Shown here: in pieces, positions 44,210-53,500 of the stretch
How the letters are laid out: each line of letters starts with the position of its first letter
Position numbering within the stretch: the first letter of the stretch is position 1
From: WFQV01 sp964611145
GTDB lineage: Bacteria; Bacteroidota; Ignavibacteria; Ignavibacteriales; Melioribacteraceae
Length of the DNA: 64,000 nt
Reading direction: 5' to 3'
Assembly (NCBI GenBank): GCA_964611145.1
Contig: CAZSYM010000007.1
Location: 1-64,000 of the forward strand
Made by a program: the position numbers and the translations under genes
The notes under the pieces: model-generated
The model's database searches: none
What the model was told of the DNA's origin: nothing
Seen by the model: the letters and a program-made list of their open reading frames with translations, nothing else

Positions 44210-44268
44210 TGTATAATCCTATGAATTTTTATTCTATTCGACAATTTCATAAATTCGAAGGTTTAATT

Positions 44269-44276
44269 CAAAATTA
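44269..44276 (-). promoter_or_regulatory. Candidate -7 element of the PqqD/ATP-grasp operon
   Basis: TAATTTTG reads on the minus strand about 60 bases before the first gene and matches TAnnTTTG. No clear -33 TTG is seen at the right spacing. The 243-base region up to trxB is otherwise AT-rich with no supported gene. Confidence 0.35.
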
Positions 44277-44452
44277 AATTTACTAAATAGTGGCTTTTTT
44301 TGTTAGCTAAATCACAATGATACTTCTCAAGATTTTTTATTGAGGTTGTTTTTGTGTTTATTGTCTTTTGAAACTTATTTGGCGAAAATGAATCAAACCA
44401 ATCTGTTTTGAATTTTTTTGTAACGATTTAAGGATTAAATGGAGAGATTGAT

Positions 44453-45403
44453 ATGGCGAACAATCATCATAAGGTAATAATAATAGGTTCTGGACCTGCG
44501 GGGTTAACAGCGGCAATTTATACCGGAAGAGCTAATTTGGAACCGATTGTGTTCGAAGGGATGGAGCCGGGTGGACAATTAACAATCACAACGGAAGTGG
44601 AAAATTTCCCGGGCTTCCCCGAAGGCGTGCAAGGACCGGAATTGATGGATATGATGCGCAAACAGGCATGTAAATTTGGAGCGACGTGTGAATTTAAGGA
44701 AGTGACAAAGGTTGATTTTTCAAAGCGTCCTTTTGTTGTTGAAGCGGAAGGTGAAACGCATACGGGAGATGCAATAATAATAGCAACGGGAGCTTCGGCA
44801 CGTTGGCTGGGAATACCAAGCGAAGATACTTATCGTGGCTTCGGAATTTCGGCATGTGCCACTTGCGACGGATTTTTCTACAAAGACCAAAAGGTTATAG
44901 TTGTCGGCGGTGGCGATACCGCTATGGAAGAGGCTACATACCTTACGAATTTTGCTTCGGAGGTTACAATAGTACATCGGCGCGAAGGGTTCCGTGCTTC
45001 CAAGATTATGCTTGAACGAGCGAAGAAAAATCCCAAGATTAAGTTTAAATTGAATTACGTTATCAAAGAATTCTTGGGAACGGAAATAATGGGAAATAAA
45101 CGTCTTACTGGTGTCCTTTTGGAGAATACGAAGGACGGTTCTACGGAAAAGATGGATGTTGACGGTGTTTTTATAGCAATAGGTCACAAGCCTAATACCG
45201 ATGTGTTCAAAGGTTGGCTGGATATGGACGAAACGGGATATCTGAAAGTGGAACCCGGTTCTACGAAAACCAATATCGAAGGGGTTTTCGCAGCTGGTGA
45301 TGTGGCGGATAAGATTTATCGCCAGGCGGTAACAGCTGCCGGAACAGGTTGCATGGCGGCTATAGAAGCTCAACACTTTTTGGAAGCCCAAGAGATTATT
45401 TAA
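44453..45403 (+). CDS. trxB: Thioredoxin-disulfide reductase
   Basis: A 316-residue FAD/NADPH enzyme that reduces thioredoxin. The FAD site VIIIGSGPAGLTAAIYTGRA is at the N-terminus, the redox-active pair is in SACATCDGFFY near residue 138, the NADPH site is VVGGGDTAMEEATYL, and GVFAAGDVADKIYRQ closes the FAD domain. GGAGAG lies before the ATG. It is divergent from the PqqD operon and ends at a strong terminator. Confidence 0.97.
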   Translation: MANNHHKVIIIGSGPAGLTAAIYTGRANLEPIVFEGMEPGGQLTITTEVENFPGFPEGVQGPELMDMMRKQACKFGATCEFKEVTKVDFSKRPFVVEAEGETHTGDAIIIATGASARWLGIPSEDTYRGFGISACATCDGFFYKDQKVIVVGGGDTAMEEATYLTNFASEVTIVHRREGFRASKIMLERAKKNPKIKFKLNYVIKEFLGTEIMGNKRLTGVLLENTKDGSTEKMDVDGVFIAIGHKPNTDVFKGWLDMDETGYLKVEPGSTKTNIEGVFAAGDVADKIYRQAVTAAGTGCMAAIEAQHFLEAQEII

Positions 45404-45408
45404 TGTGG

Positions 45409-45438
45409 AAAGCCCTCCTAAAACGGGAGGGCTTTTGT
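45409..45438 (+). terminator. Terminator after trxB
   Basis: A 10-bp perfect stem AAAGCCCTCC / GGAGGGCTTT with a 7-base loop, followed by T-rich sequence. Confidence 0.92.
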
Positions 45439-45461
45439 TTTTGTTATTTGTGAGATGTGAA

Positions 45462-46166
45462 ATGAAACTACCTGGATTATCCGAACAAATTAATTTCCTT
45501 AGGAATCGTTTCGAACCGAAAGGGAAAAGTATCCTGATTTTCGGGACGAATTCTGAAGAAGCGGCGAATGCCTTTCTTCAAGAGGGCGCCGAACGAGTGG
45601 AGATAATAGTGGAGGAATACGATAATTTTCTTCGCTACAAATTTTCTTTGGGAGAGAATAGTTCTATTCCCGTTAAGATAATGGAGTTTACGGTTACGGA
45701 CTATTCTTCCGAAAGCTTCGATTTGATTTATGCCCAGGCTTCCGTAAGCAGCGCAAGACGTAATAAAATTTATAGAGAGATTAAAAGAATTGTTAAACCC
45801 TCGGGAATATTCTGCGTAGGAGAATTTGTGAAATTTACGGATGAATTACCTCCTTTTGTAGCGAATGTTTTGGATAATTCCGATATTGTTCCTCTTAAGG
45901 ATAGCGAAGCGAAAAAGTATTTCATCGATCGCAATTGGGAAGTACTGGCTGTAAAGGATGTTTCCTTTACGCTCGAAAAATATTATGCCGAAGTAAAAAA
46001 AGAGTTGGAGATGATGAAGAAAAAACTAACGGACGAAGAAAAAATTTGGCATAAAAAACTGCTTAACAAAATTAGTCATGAGTCTAATGTATTTCTAAAA
46101 TTGGGTGGAAGCAGGTATATCGGATTTAAAGTTTTTATTCTTCGTAAAGAGGGAAAAAAGATATGA
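45462..46166 (+). CDS. Class I SAM-dependent methyltransferase-like protein
   Basis: A 234-residue protein. SILIFGTNSEEAANAFLQEG occupies the place of the SAM-binding motif I, although without the usual G-x-G. SFDLIYAQASVSSA and EIKRIVKPSGIFCVGEF match motifs IV-VI of type 11 methyltransferases. A C-terminal lysine/glutamate-rich helix follows. I chose ATG 45462; the frame opens at a GTG at 45405, but that lies upstream of the trxB terminator hairpin. It overlaps rlmD by four bases and may modify RNA or act with it. Whether it is catalytically active is doubtful given the poor motif I. Confidence 0.65.
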   Translation: MKLPGLSEQINFLRNRFEPKGKSILIFGTNSEEAANAFLQEGAERVEIIVEEYDNFLRYKFSLGENSSIPVKIMEFTVTDYSSESFDLIYAQASVSSARRNKIYREIKRIVKPSGIFCVGEFVKFTDELPPFVANVLDNSDIVPLKDSEAKKYFIDRNWEVLAVKDVSFTLEKYYAEVKKELEMMKKKLTDEEKIWHKKLLNKISHESNVFLKLGGSRYIGFKVFILRKEGKKI

Positions 46167-47590
46167 AAAGAGGCGATGTATTAAAACTCAAGATTGAAGA
46201 TTATGCTTTCGAGGGAAAAGGAGTGGCAAGAGTTCCCCTGGCGGATGGAGAAAAAAATTTTGTGATTTTTGTTCACGGGGCATACCCCGGCGAAGTGGTA
46301 GAGGCGATGATTACTCGAAAGAAAAAAAACTTTGCGGAGGCTAAACTTCAAAAGATACTTGTTTCCGCTCCTTTTCGTACAGTAGCAAAGTGCCAATATT
46401 TCGGGGTTTGTGGGGGATGTCGTCAGCAAGATTTGCAGTATGAAAAACAACTTGAGTTTAAAAAAGCACAGGTCCTAGAAGCTTTTAGACGTATAGCAAG
46501 GTTGGACGATTTTGAAGTTGAAGAAATTTTGCCCTCCGAAAAAATTTATGGTTACCGCAATAAAATGGAATTTTCTTTTTCCGATAAACGTTGGCTTACC
46601 AAGGAGGAAATTGAGGCGAATGCGGAAATTAAAAATCGCAACTTTGCATTGGGGTTACATATTCCCAAGATGTTCGACAAAGTTTTGGATATTAAAGAAT
46701 GTTTTTTGCAGTCACCCGTGGGGAACGAGATTTTAAATTTTACGCGGGAGTTCTTTCTTAAAAGAGACATTCCCCCTTATTCTACTCGTACTCATTCGGG
46801 ATTCTTGCGTAATCTTGTAATCAAGCAATCAGCCCGAACAAATGATTTAATGGTAAATCTGGTAACTGCCGGAAGCGATGAGATATTGATGAAAGAATAT
46901 ACGGAAGCCCTTCTTTCGAACGTGAAAGGGATTACTACCGTAGTCAACAATGTAAACCTTAAAAAATCCCAGACGGCTTACGGGGATTATGAACGGATTT
47001 ATTACGGGAAAGGTTTCATTTATGATTACATAGGTGATTATAAATTTCGTATTAGCGCCAATTCGTTTTTTCAAACCAATACGTTGCAAGCTGAAAGACT
47101 TTACAATACAGTGCTTAGATTTGCTTCCTTCCGTGGGGATGAAATCGTTTACGATCTTTACGCGGGAGCAGGGACTATCACTATTTTTATATCCAAGTAT
47201 GTTAAGGAAGTAATAGGATTGGAAACAGCAGAAAGTTCAATAGCTGATGCCGCCGTAAATGCGGAGTTAAACGATGTATCTAATATGCGTTTTTTTAGCG
47301 CTGATTTGAACAAATCCTTTTTGCATGTCGTAGAATCGAATAATCTTTCTTTACCGGATATTGTGGTGCTCGACCCGCCCCGTAGTGGAATGAACCCTCG
47401 AACTGTTAAAGATATTGTGAAGCTTGCACCTCGAAGAATCGTTTATGTAAGTTGTAATCCCACAACGCAAGCCCGAGATATAAGGCTTCTTGTCGATAGT
47501 GGTTATCGTCTGTTCAAAATACGTCCGGTAGACATGTTTCCACATACCTATCATATTGAAAATGTTGCGTTGTTGGAAAAACGGGATTAA
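46163..47590 (+). CDS. rlmD: 23S rRNA (uracil-C5)-methyltransferase, RlmD/RumA family
   Basis: A 475-residue TrmA/RumA family enzyme. An N-terminal TRAM domain (DYAFEGKGVARVPL) precedes an iron-sulfur motif C-X5-C-X2-C in CQYFGVCGGC with a fourth Cys in KECFLQSP. The SAM domain has YDLYAGAGTITIFISKY, LDPPRSGMNPRTV and the catalytic Cys in YVSCNPTTQARD. The presence of all four cluster cysteines favours RlmD-type 23S U1939 methylation over tRNA m5U54. Which uridine is modified is inference. Confidence 0.92.
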   Translation: MKRGDVLKLKIEDYAFEGKGVARVPLADGEKNFVIFVHGAYPGEVVEAMITRKKKNFAEAKLQKILVSAPFRTVAKCQYFGVCGGCRQQDLQYEKQLEFKKAQVLEAFRRIARLDDFEVEEILPSEKIYGYRNKMEFSFSDKRWLTKEEIEANAEIKNRNFALGLHIPKMFDKVLDIKECFLQSPVGNEILNFTREFFLKRDIPPYSTRTHSGFLRNLVIKQSARTNDLMVNLVTAGSDEILMKEYTEALLSNVKGITTVVNNVNLKKSQTAYGDYERIYYGKGFIYDYIGDYKFRISANSFFQTNTLQAERLYNTVLRFASFRGDEIVYDLYAGAGTITIFISKYVKEVIGLETAESSIADAAVNAELNDVSNMRFFSADLNKSFLHVVESNNLSLPDIVVLDPPRSGMNPRTVKDIVKLAPRRIVYVSCNPTTQARDIRLLVDSGYRLFKIRPVDMFPHTYHIENVALLEKRD

Positions 47591-47628
47591 AGGGAATCTT
47601 ACGGTTTGAATGGAAAAGAATTAACTTG

Positions 47629-47703
47629 TCGGGGTGATAGGATTCGAACCTACGACCTCTTCGTCCCGAACGAAGCGCGCTAACCGGACTGCGCCACACC
47701 CCG
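47629..47703 (-). tRNA. tRNA-Pro (anticodon CGG)
   Basis: The minus strand gives acceptor CGGGGTG paired with CACCCCG and an anticodon stem CTTCG/CGAAG enclosing TTCGGGA. The anticodon is CGG and G37 is present, as usual for tRNA-Pro. CCA is not encoded. Confidence 0.95.
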
Positions 47704-47829
47704 AAAAATTTAGAACTGAAACTTATAAAAATATTGATAAATTTTAAATACTACTGATATGAAGTTCTTGATTTGTATCACACTTGTATGGGAAACTGAA
47801 TTTAACCATGAGAAAATAAGCTGTATTGC

Positions 47830-47869
47830 TTGACATAGAGCTTTTTTTTTATTAAATATCGTATGTTTA
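47830..47869 (+). promoter_or_regulatory. Candidate promoter of the OmpA-family gene
   Basis: TTGACA at 47830-47835 lies 16 bases before TTAAAT (47852-47857), a sigma-70-like arrangement. TATGTTTA at 47862-47869 is one base off the Bacteroidota -7 form. Which is used is unclear. The stretch from 47704 to 47934 holds no supported gene. Confidence 0.35.
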
Positions 47870-47934
47870 TAAAAATTAGGTTTAGGAATGGCAATTAAAC
47901 AATTTTATTTAATAACAAATAAAGAGGCGGGGTT

Positions 47935-49041
47935 ATGAAAAAACTCTCGACGTTATTAGTATTTTCATTTATTTTGTTCTTGGGAACAAGTAATGCCCAG
48001 GTACCTAAAAACAGCTGGAGCTTTGGTTTCGGCGTGCGTTACCCTCGCCTGGTAAACTCTGTTTCGGTGCCGTATGAGGATAATTATGGTGGATTCCTTT
48101 CTTTGCAGAGGAACTTTACAGAGCACGTGGGTTTAAGATTTAATTTGGCTTACACGTATTTGAGCGGAGCTTACCAAGGCAAGGTTGTTGCAAATAATTA
48201 TATTTCGGGGATTTTTGATTTAGTTTATTATTTTGTCCCATGTGAAACCATTTCGCCTTACTTTGCTTTTGGAGGTGGATATGGGTATTCTATGTTTGAT
48301 AATCAGGACCCTACTCTAAGTGATACCGATATTGATTTTGAGGTCGGGGGAGCACTTGGAGCCGAATTTCGTGTTGGGAAAAAATGGAAAATTAATGCTG
48401 AATTTAGCTATCATTCTGTTTCTAACGGTCATTTTGCAGGGGTACAAGGAACAAATGGTTATGGAATTTTAGGAGGACCTGTTACTAGTTATATGACCCT
48501 TGATGTTGGTGCTAAATATTACTTTAAGCAAGGCGAACCTTCCAAGATTTGTCAACTTTATGAAGGAATTCGTTTAGAAAAATTACCTGAAACTGTGGAT
48601 TATGAAAGAATTGAAAACATAGTTAAAAAATATATCCCTCGTGAAGTTGTCAAAGAGGTTATTTCTCCCGATGTTGCTAATGCAATTAAAGCTACGGCAG
48701 CACATCGTTGGGTATTGGTCGGTGTAAACTTTGATTTTAATAGCGCTAGACTGAAACCTGAATCTTACCCCATTCTTTTCCATGCTTTACAAGCATTATT
48801 ACAAAATCCCGATATGAAAGTAGAAATTCAGGGTTATACTGACAACATAGGACCTGAACGTTATAATGTAAAACTTTCTACTAAACGTGCACAGGCAGTA
48901 AAGGATTATTTGGTCGCTCATGGTGTTGCGCCTGATAGATTGGTGGTCAAGGGATATGGTTCTAAGAACCCTGTGGCAAGTAATAAGACTGCTCAAGGTA
49001 GAGCGATGAACAGAAGAATTGAGTTTAAAATAATTCAATAA
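47935..49041 (+). CDS. OmpA-family outer membrane protein
   Basis: A 368-residue protein. The signal peptide ends TSNAQ; about residues 22-200 form an eight-strand barrel-like domain (WSFGFGVRYPRLVNSV, ISPYFAFGGGYGYSMF, MTLDVGAKYYF). A linker with VKKYIPREVVKEVI follows. The C-terminal OmpA/MotB domain binds peptidoglycan (VNFDFNSARLKPESYPIL, VEIQGYTDNIG, LSTKRAQAVKDYL, GRAMNRRIEF). It anchors the outer membrane to the wall. It is monocistronic with its own terminator, as is usual for an abundant porin-like protein. GAGGCGGGG lies before the ATG. Confidence 0.93.
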   Translation: MKKLSTLLVFSFILFLGTSNAQVPKNSWSFGFGVRYPRLVNSVSVPYEDNYGGFLSLQRNFTEHVGLRFNLAYTYLSGAYQGKVVANNYISGIFDLVYYFVPCETISPYFAFGGGYGYSMFDNQDPTLSDTDIDFEVGGALGAEFRVGKKWKINAEFSYHSVSNGHFAGVQGTNGYGILGGPVTSYMTLDVGAKYYFKQGEPSKICQLYEGIRLEKLPETVDYERIENIVKKYIPREVVKEVISPDVANAIKATAAHRWVLVGVNFDFNSARLKPESYPILFHALQALLQNPDMKVEIQGYTDNIGPERYNVKLSTKRAQAVKDYLVAHGVAPDRLVVKGYGSKNPVASNKTAQGRAMNRRIEFKIIQ

Positions 49042-49064
49042 AAAGAATTTATTCTGTGAGCTTG

Positions 49065-49091
49065 AGGGGACACATGTGTGTCCCCTTTTTG
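49065..49091 (+). terminator. Terminator after the OmpA-family gene
   Basis: AGGGGACAC and GTGTCCCCT form a 9-bp perfect stem with a 4-base loop, followed by a T run. Confidence 0.92.
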
Positions 49092-49185
49092 TTTTGTGAC
49101 CTACTTTCTGCACGTTGTGTAAATTTGATTATACATGTGAGATATAAAAATCTGCTTTTTTAGATTTTATAGTTAAGAAAAACAT

Positions 49186-49201
49186 TGGCACGCTAATTGC
49201 A
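49186..49201 (+). promoter_or_regulatory. Sigma-54 (RpoN) promoter
   Basis: TGGCACG-CTAA-TTGCA matches the sigma-54 consensus TGGCACG-N4-TTGCW at every defined position. It lies 30 bases before the ATG at 49231, giving a predicted start near 49212 and a 19-base leader that contains GGAGGA. An inverted repeat AAAATCT (49147-49153) / AGATTTT (49162-49168) upstream could be an activator site. Confidence 0.85.
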
Positions 49202-49230
49202 TTTCCTCCGTAAAAAGCACGGAGGAAGCG

Positions 49231-50052
49231 ATGGCAAAGAGAAAGACATATTTTGTTTTGTTGACTTTGATATTTGTATTTTTCTACGGCTGCGAGAAGA
49301 ACGAACTTTATTATGACAATACTCCTCCTTCACCTCCTCGCAACGTGAGAACCGTTACCGGAGATAATCGAGTGGACATATATTGGGATGCAAGCCCGCA
49401 ATCTGATGTGGCAGGCTATAATATCTATGTCTCCGATTCCTATGATGGCGAATATTCTTTAATCGGCTCTACGGAAGGGACTTATTATATTGATTACGGA
49501 GCTCGTAATGGAGTAACTTATTATTATGCCGTTACTGCTTACGATTTTAATGGTAACGAAAGTGATTTAAGTGAAGACGTAGCTTATGACACGCCGAGAC
49601 CCGAGGGTTATAATCAGTCCGTTTTTGATTATCATAATTTCCCCGATTTGGCAGGCTATTCGTTCTCCGATTTTTCCACGGTCGCTTTTGATGATGACGC
49701 ATGCGATTTTTTCTTTGATAATGATAGCGGAGTTTATTACCTCGATGTGTGGAGCGACACGGACATTCAAGATATGGGAGCAACGGAGGATATTTACGAT
49801 ATTTCGCAAGCGCCTCTTGGTGGTTGGGTCTCTTTGCAAGAGGGGGATAACATAAAATATGTTCGGGCAATCGAAGGACACACGTATGTAATTTGGACGT
49901 GGGATAATCACTTTGCAAAAATAAGAATATCGTTGGTAACTCCGCAGAGAATCGTCTTCGACTGGGCATATCAAACAGTGGAAGGCAATCCTGAATTGAA
50001 AACAAAGCATATTTCACATAGAAATCTACCGGCTAAAGTGGTGAAAAAATAA
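49231..50052 (+). CDS. Fibronectin-III lipoprotein
   Basis: A 273-residue lipoprotein with lipobox FFYGC (Cys21). Residues about 31-120 form an FN3 domain (PPSPPRNVRTVTGDNRVDIY, VAGYNIYVSDSYDGEYSLI, YYYAVTAYDFNGNESDLSE). The remaining ~150 residues are an acidic, aromatic-rich domain I do not recognise (GGWVSLQEGDNIKYVRAIEG, TYVIWTWDNHFAKIRI). It is probably on the outer membrane. A perfect sigma-54 promoter and strong Shine-Dalgarno drive it, so expression should depend on an RpoN activator. It is monocistronic. Confidence 0.82.
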   Translation: MAKRKTYFVLLTLIFVFFYGCEKNELYYDNTPPSPPRNVRTVTGDNRVDIYWDASPQSDVAGYNIYVSDSYDGEYSLIGSTEGTYYIDYGARNGVTYYYAVTAYDFNGNESDLSEDVAYDTPRPEGYNQSVFDYHNFPDLAGYSFSDFSTVAFDDDACDFFFDNDSGVYYLDVWSDTDIQDMGATEDIYDISQAPLGGWVSLQEGDNIKYVRAIEGHTYVIWTWDNHFAKIRISLVTPQRIVFDWAYQTVEGNPELKTKHISHRNLPAKVVKK

Positions 50053-50078
50053 AAGCATGCTTTCGGGCATGCTTTTTT
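50051..50078 (+). terminator. Terminator after the FN3 lipoprotein gene
   Basis: AAAAGCATGC pairs perfectly with GCATGCTTTT around TTTCGG, then a T run. It starts within the stop codon region. Confidence 0.92.
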
Positions 50079-50127
50079 CTTTTCAATTCGCTATTTTTCT
50101 GAAACGGAAAATAAGATAATAATTTTA

Positions 50128-50553
50128 ATGGAAATTGTAAGAAGGTTTTGGATTTTAGGGTTACTCTTAATTTTGTTGATGTGTGATGTTTCCGAAATGC
50201 GGGCGCAGAACATAACAGCTCCCGAAATTTTTACCGCCCTTAAAAACGGTTTTAATTCCGGAGATGTTTCTCTGTTCACACCTTATCTTTCCGAGGAAAC
50301 GTATGTCTCTCTGTTTAACGGCTATTCGGGATATTTTTCGGAAGGACAACTTTATTATGTGCTGAAAAATTTTATTAAGTTTTTCTCGCCGTTGCGTTTG
50401 CGCTTTACCCATGTCGTTACGAACTCCGATACCCCTTATGGGTGGGGAGAACTGCGATATTATTATCGTGCTAAAAGAAAGATAGCCAAAGTCTTTGTTT
50501 CTCTGAAAAAGAAAAAAGGCAAATTAATAATTGTTCAGCTTACCATCGATTGA
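50128..50553 (+). CDS. Exported DUF4783-type protein
   Basis: A 141-residue secreted protein. The signal helix ILGLLLILLMCDVSEMRAQ is followed by APEIFTALKNGFNSGDVSLF, a compact alpha/beta fold typical of the SnoaL/NTF2-like DUF4783 family, and RYYYRAKRKIAKVFVSLKK at the end. The function of the family is unknown. It sits directly before, and at the junction with, the large sensor kinase, and might be its periplasmic partner. Confidence 0.65.
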   Translation: MEIVRRFWILGLLLILLMCDVSEMRAQNITAPEIFTALKNGFNSGDVSLFTPYLSEETYVSLFNGYSGYFSEGQLYYVLKNFIKFFSPLRLRFTHVVTNSDTPYGWGELRYYYRAKRKIAKVFVSLKKKKGKLIIVQLTID

Positions 50554-50555
50554 AA

Positions 50556-53500
50556 ATGTTAAAGAAGTTTTTTGCCGGGAACAATAAATATTTTTCCCTT
50601 TCCGTTTTACTTTTCCTTCTGATTTTGATAATAGGTTTTTATGAACCTGCGAAGATTAACGAGTTGCGACGGAAGGGGCGGGCTGTTCTTGAAGAAGAAA
50701 ACGAAAAAATTGCAAGCCTTACGGAAAAAAGATTAGAGGAAATCCAAAAGGAATTTTTGAGTAGATTTTTTGTTGTTGAAAGTAAAATCTCTTCTTTTTT
50801 GTCAAAGGGAAGCGAGAACATTCCGAAAATCAAGGAGACCGCCAGCGTTGTTGTTTGGAAAGATTCTACCCTTTTGTTTTGGCAAAACCCGAAAACGGAA
50901 CGGAAAGACTTTTTACGGAACTTTAATCCCCAGGAAGTCTTCTTTGAAAAAAACGACCTGACTACAGAGCTTGCTGTTTATGATACTTTGCGCCTTGGAA
51001 CAGAAAGCTTTTTGATTAAATATTCCGAGACGATTAAAAAATATTATAAGTTCGAGAACGATTATTTCATCCCCTTGGATTTGGAACGTCGCCTTTCGGA
51101 AAAATGCGGTGTGGAGGTGAAAATAGCGTTTTCTCCTTCCGCCGTTGTTTCTCCCGATGGACGATTTTTTTCTGCCCCGCTTTACAACAACTTCGGTAAC
51201 AAAATCGGGGAGCTGTATTTCCAAAAGATTTCTTTCGATGCGATTGTTAAAAATCGAAAAGAGAAAATTGCCGTCGTTCAGAATACCATCGCTTTACTTA
51301 TTTTTTTGCTTTTTGCAATTGGCTTTTATAAGGAAATCCGAGTGACGAGTAAACCCATTCTTGAAATTTTGACGCTCACAATTTTAGTGATTGTTTTTCG
51401 CTACGCCTTGTATTTCTTAAACATTCCTCGAGTATATCTGAGTGGTGAGATTATAGAGCCGAAATACTTCTCCTCGAATTTTGCTTTCGGAATTACAAGC
51501 TCTCCCCTTGAGTTGACGGTTACCGTTGTGATTTTTACTCTTCTTACTTTTTATTATTTATGGGAGTTTAAAAAGTCCCTTCGCAAAGAAACCGCTTGGA
51601 AACGAAGTTCGAAGTATTTGTTTGTGTTTTTGGGAGGAATGTTGTCTCCCTTAATTTTGAGGGGTTTTGCCGCTTCGGTGCAAAGTTTCATTTTCGAATC
51701 GAGCCTGCGTTATTTCGAGCTTAGCACGATTGTGCCCGACTTCATGACCTCCCTAATGTTAGCAAATTTGCTTTTCCTTGCCGTGGCATTTGCTAATGTG
51801 TATTTAATTTTTTTCTTTTTTGTTAGGAGACTCGCACCCGACTTGAAAGAAGGAATTAGGCTTGTTCTTGTTTTTCTTTTTTCCTTTTCTGTTTTTGCTT
51901 TTATTTTCGGGCATAGATTGTTGCCTTTCTGGTTGATGATTCTTGTGTTGATTGCTATGGCGTTTATTTCTTTTGTTATTTATTCGCGAAAGGAAGCCCG
52001 TGCCTGGAACTATTTTTTTCTCACGCTTTTTGCTTCCCTTTTTTCCTTGATTGTTCTTTTGAATTTTAATGGGAAATTGAGGCAAGAATCGATAAAAACA
52101 CTGGCGAGAGAAATTACCCGTCCTAAAGAAAACTTGTATAGATTTTATTTGAACCGTGTCTTGTCCGACGAAGATGTAAAAGAAACTTTGAAAGAGTTTT
52201 CCGAGGGGGAATTAAGCGCTTCGGCAACGGCGTTTAGAGTTTGGACTAACACGCCGTTCCAAAAGGAGGACGCATCCCTCCTCGTTCAAGTTGTCGAAAA
52301 AAAATCGGGAATACTCGGGGAGTTTAATTACAAATATCCTCTGCAAGCCGAGGTGGATTTTCAATTTGGAAATGTTGGTGATTTTGCGGTTCAAAAAATT
52401 CGCCCCAAGGTTCCGGGAAATTTTTTGAGAGGGATAAAAAGGATTGATAAGAATAAGTATTTGATTGTTGACGTCGCATGGAATATCCCCGAGAAGTTGA
52501 AAACAAGAGTCCCGAAGTTTATAGAAACCAAAAGAATTCTGAATAAAATTCGTGTCGAAAGTGGGGATTGGTTCGCTCTTAAAATTTTCTCGGATTCCGT
52601 GCGTTTTGTTTACGGAAAACCTAATCTTTCCCGCCGACAAATTCTTCTATTGTCCAATGCTTCCTTTTCCGAATGGGGAGACGCCTGGCGGGAGATGAAA
52701 GTGGGAAATGACAATTACCAAATCTATCTTCTTAAAACAAGCAAGAGAGAATCCGAAATTGAGGTCGTCGGTTTGAAGATAAAAGGGATTGAGTTTACCT
52801 GGTTTTATTTTATTCGACTTTTCTTTTTCCATTCTTTGTTGATATTCTTTGCCTTTTTTGTGCTGTTTGTTGTGGGAGTAATAAAACGGAGAAGGTTCGG
52901 AATTACTTTTAGATTACGCCTGACAGTTGCGTTTGTGCTGGTTGCCGTTCTTCCTCTTATTTTTCTGGTTTTCTACGTTAGATTTGTAACGGAAAATAAG
53001 AACTCCAATGCAATTAGCTTTAAGTTGAACAAACGATTGAGCGGTGTGGAATTGTTTCTCAAAAATCAAATTTATTCTTATGATGATTTTCAGAGCTTTT
53101 TTAACGCCGCTTATGAAAATACCAAGACCAATTATTCTGTCTTCTATTCCAAACGACTTGCTTATACTACCTATTCTCAGTATTACGATTGTGGATTGTT
53201 CCCAAAATGGCTTGATTACAAGGTGGCGAAAGGTTTATTGGAGAAGGAAAATGATAAGATCCTTTTGGGTAACAAGATAGAGAAATATTCTTATCATGCG
53301 GCATTTGCGGAGACCCTATTGGACGATAAGCCTTTTATAATTGAAGTGAACGATGCTTTCAATCCCATGCGCTTGCCAATGTCTTCCGCCGAATTTGATG
53401 TGTTCCTTTTTGGCACTTATGCTTTGGCTTTGATATTTACTTTACTTTTGGCGTCCTTGCTTGCCAATCAAATATCCACTCCGATACGAAAATTGACTCG

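Noticed and set aside
44200..44250. Minus-strand frame starting at 44250 (MKLSNRIKIHRIIQ) running into the PqqD gene
   Set aside because: No ribosome site, overlaps the PqqD start in another frame, and composition does not suggest a precursor.
44221..44277. Short frame MNFYSIRQFHKFEGLIQN as a candidate RiPP precursor
   Set aside because: It is on the opposite strand to the PqqD operon, has no ribosome site and no leader/core pattern.
45405..45461. Upstream GTG start for the methyltransferase-like gene
   Set aside because: These codons span the trxB terminator hairpin. ATG 45462 is downstream of it.
47759..47835. Short frame starting MKFLICITLVWE between tRNA-Pro and the OmpA gene
   Set aside because: About two dozen codons, no ribosome site, no amino acid bias, and it ends in the promoter region.
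49203..49227. Hairpin TTCCTCCGT / ACGGAGGAA that would hide the ribosome site of the FN3 lipoprotein gene
   Set aside because: The left arm lies upstream of the start predicted from the sigma-54 promoter, so it would not be in that mRNA. It may matter only if another promoter is used.
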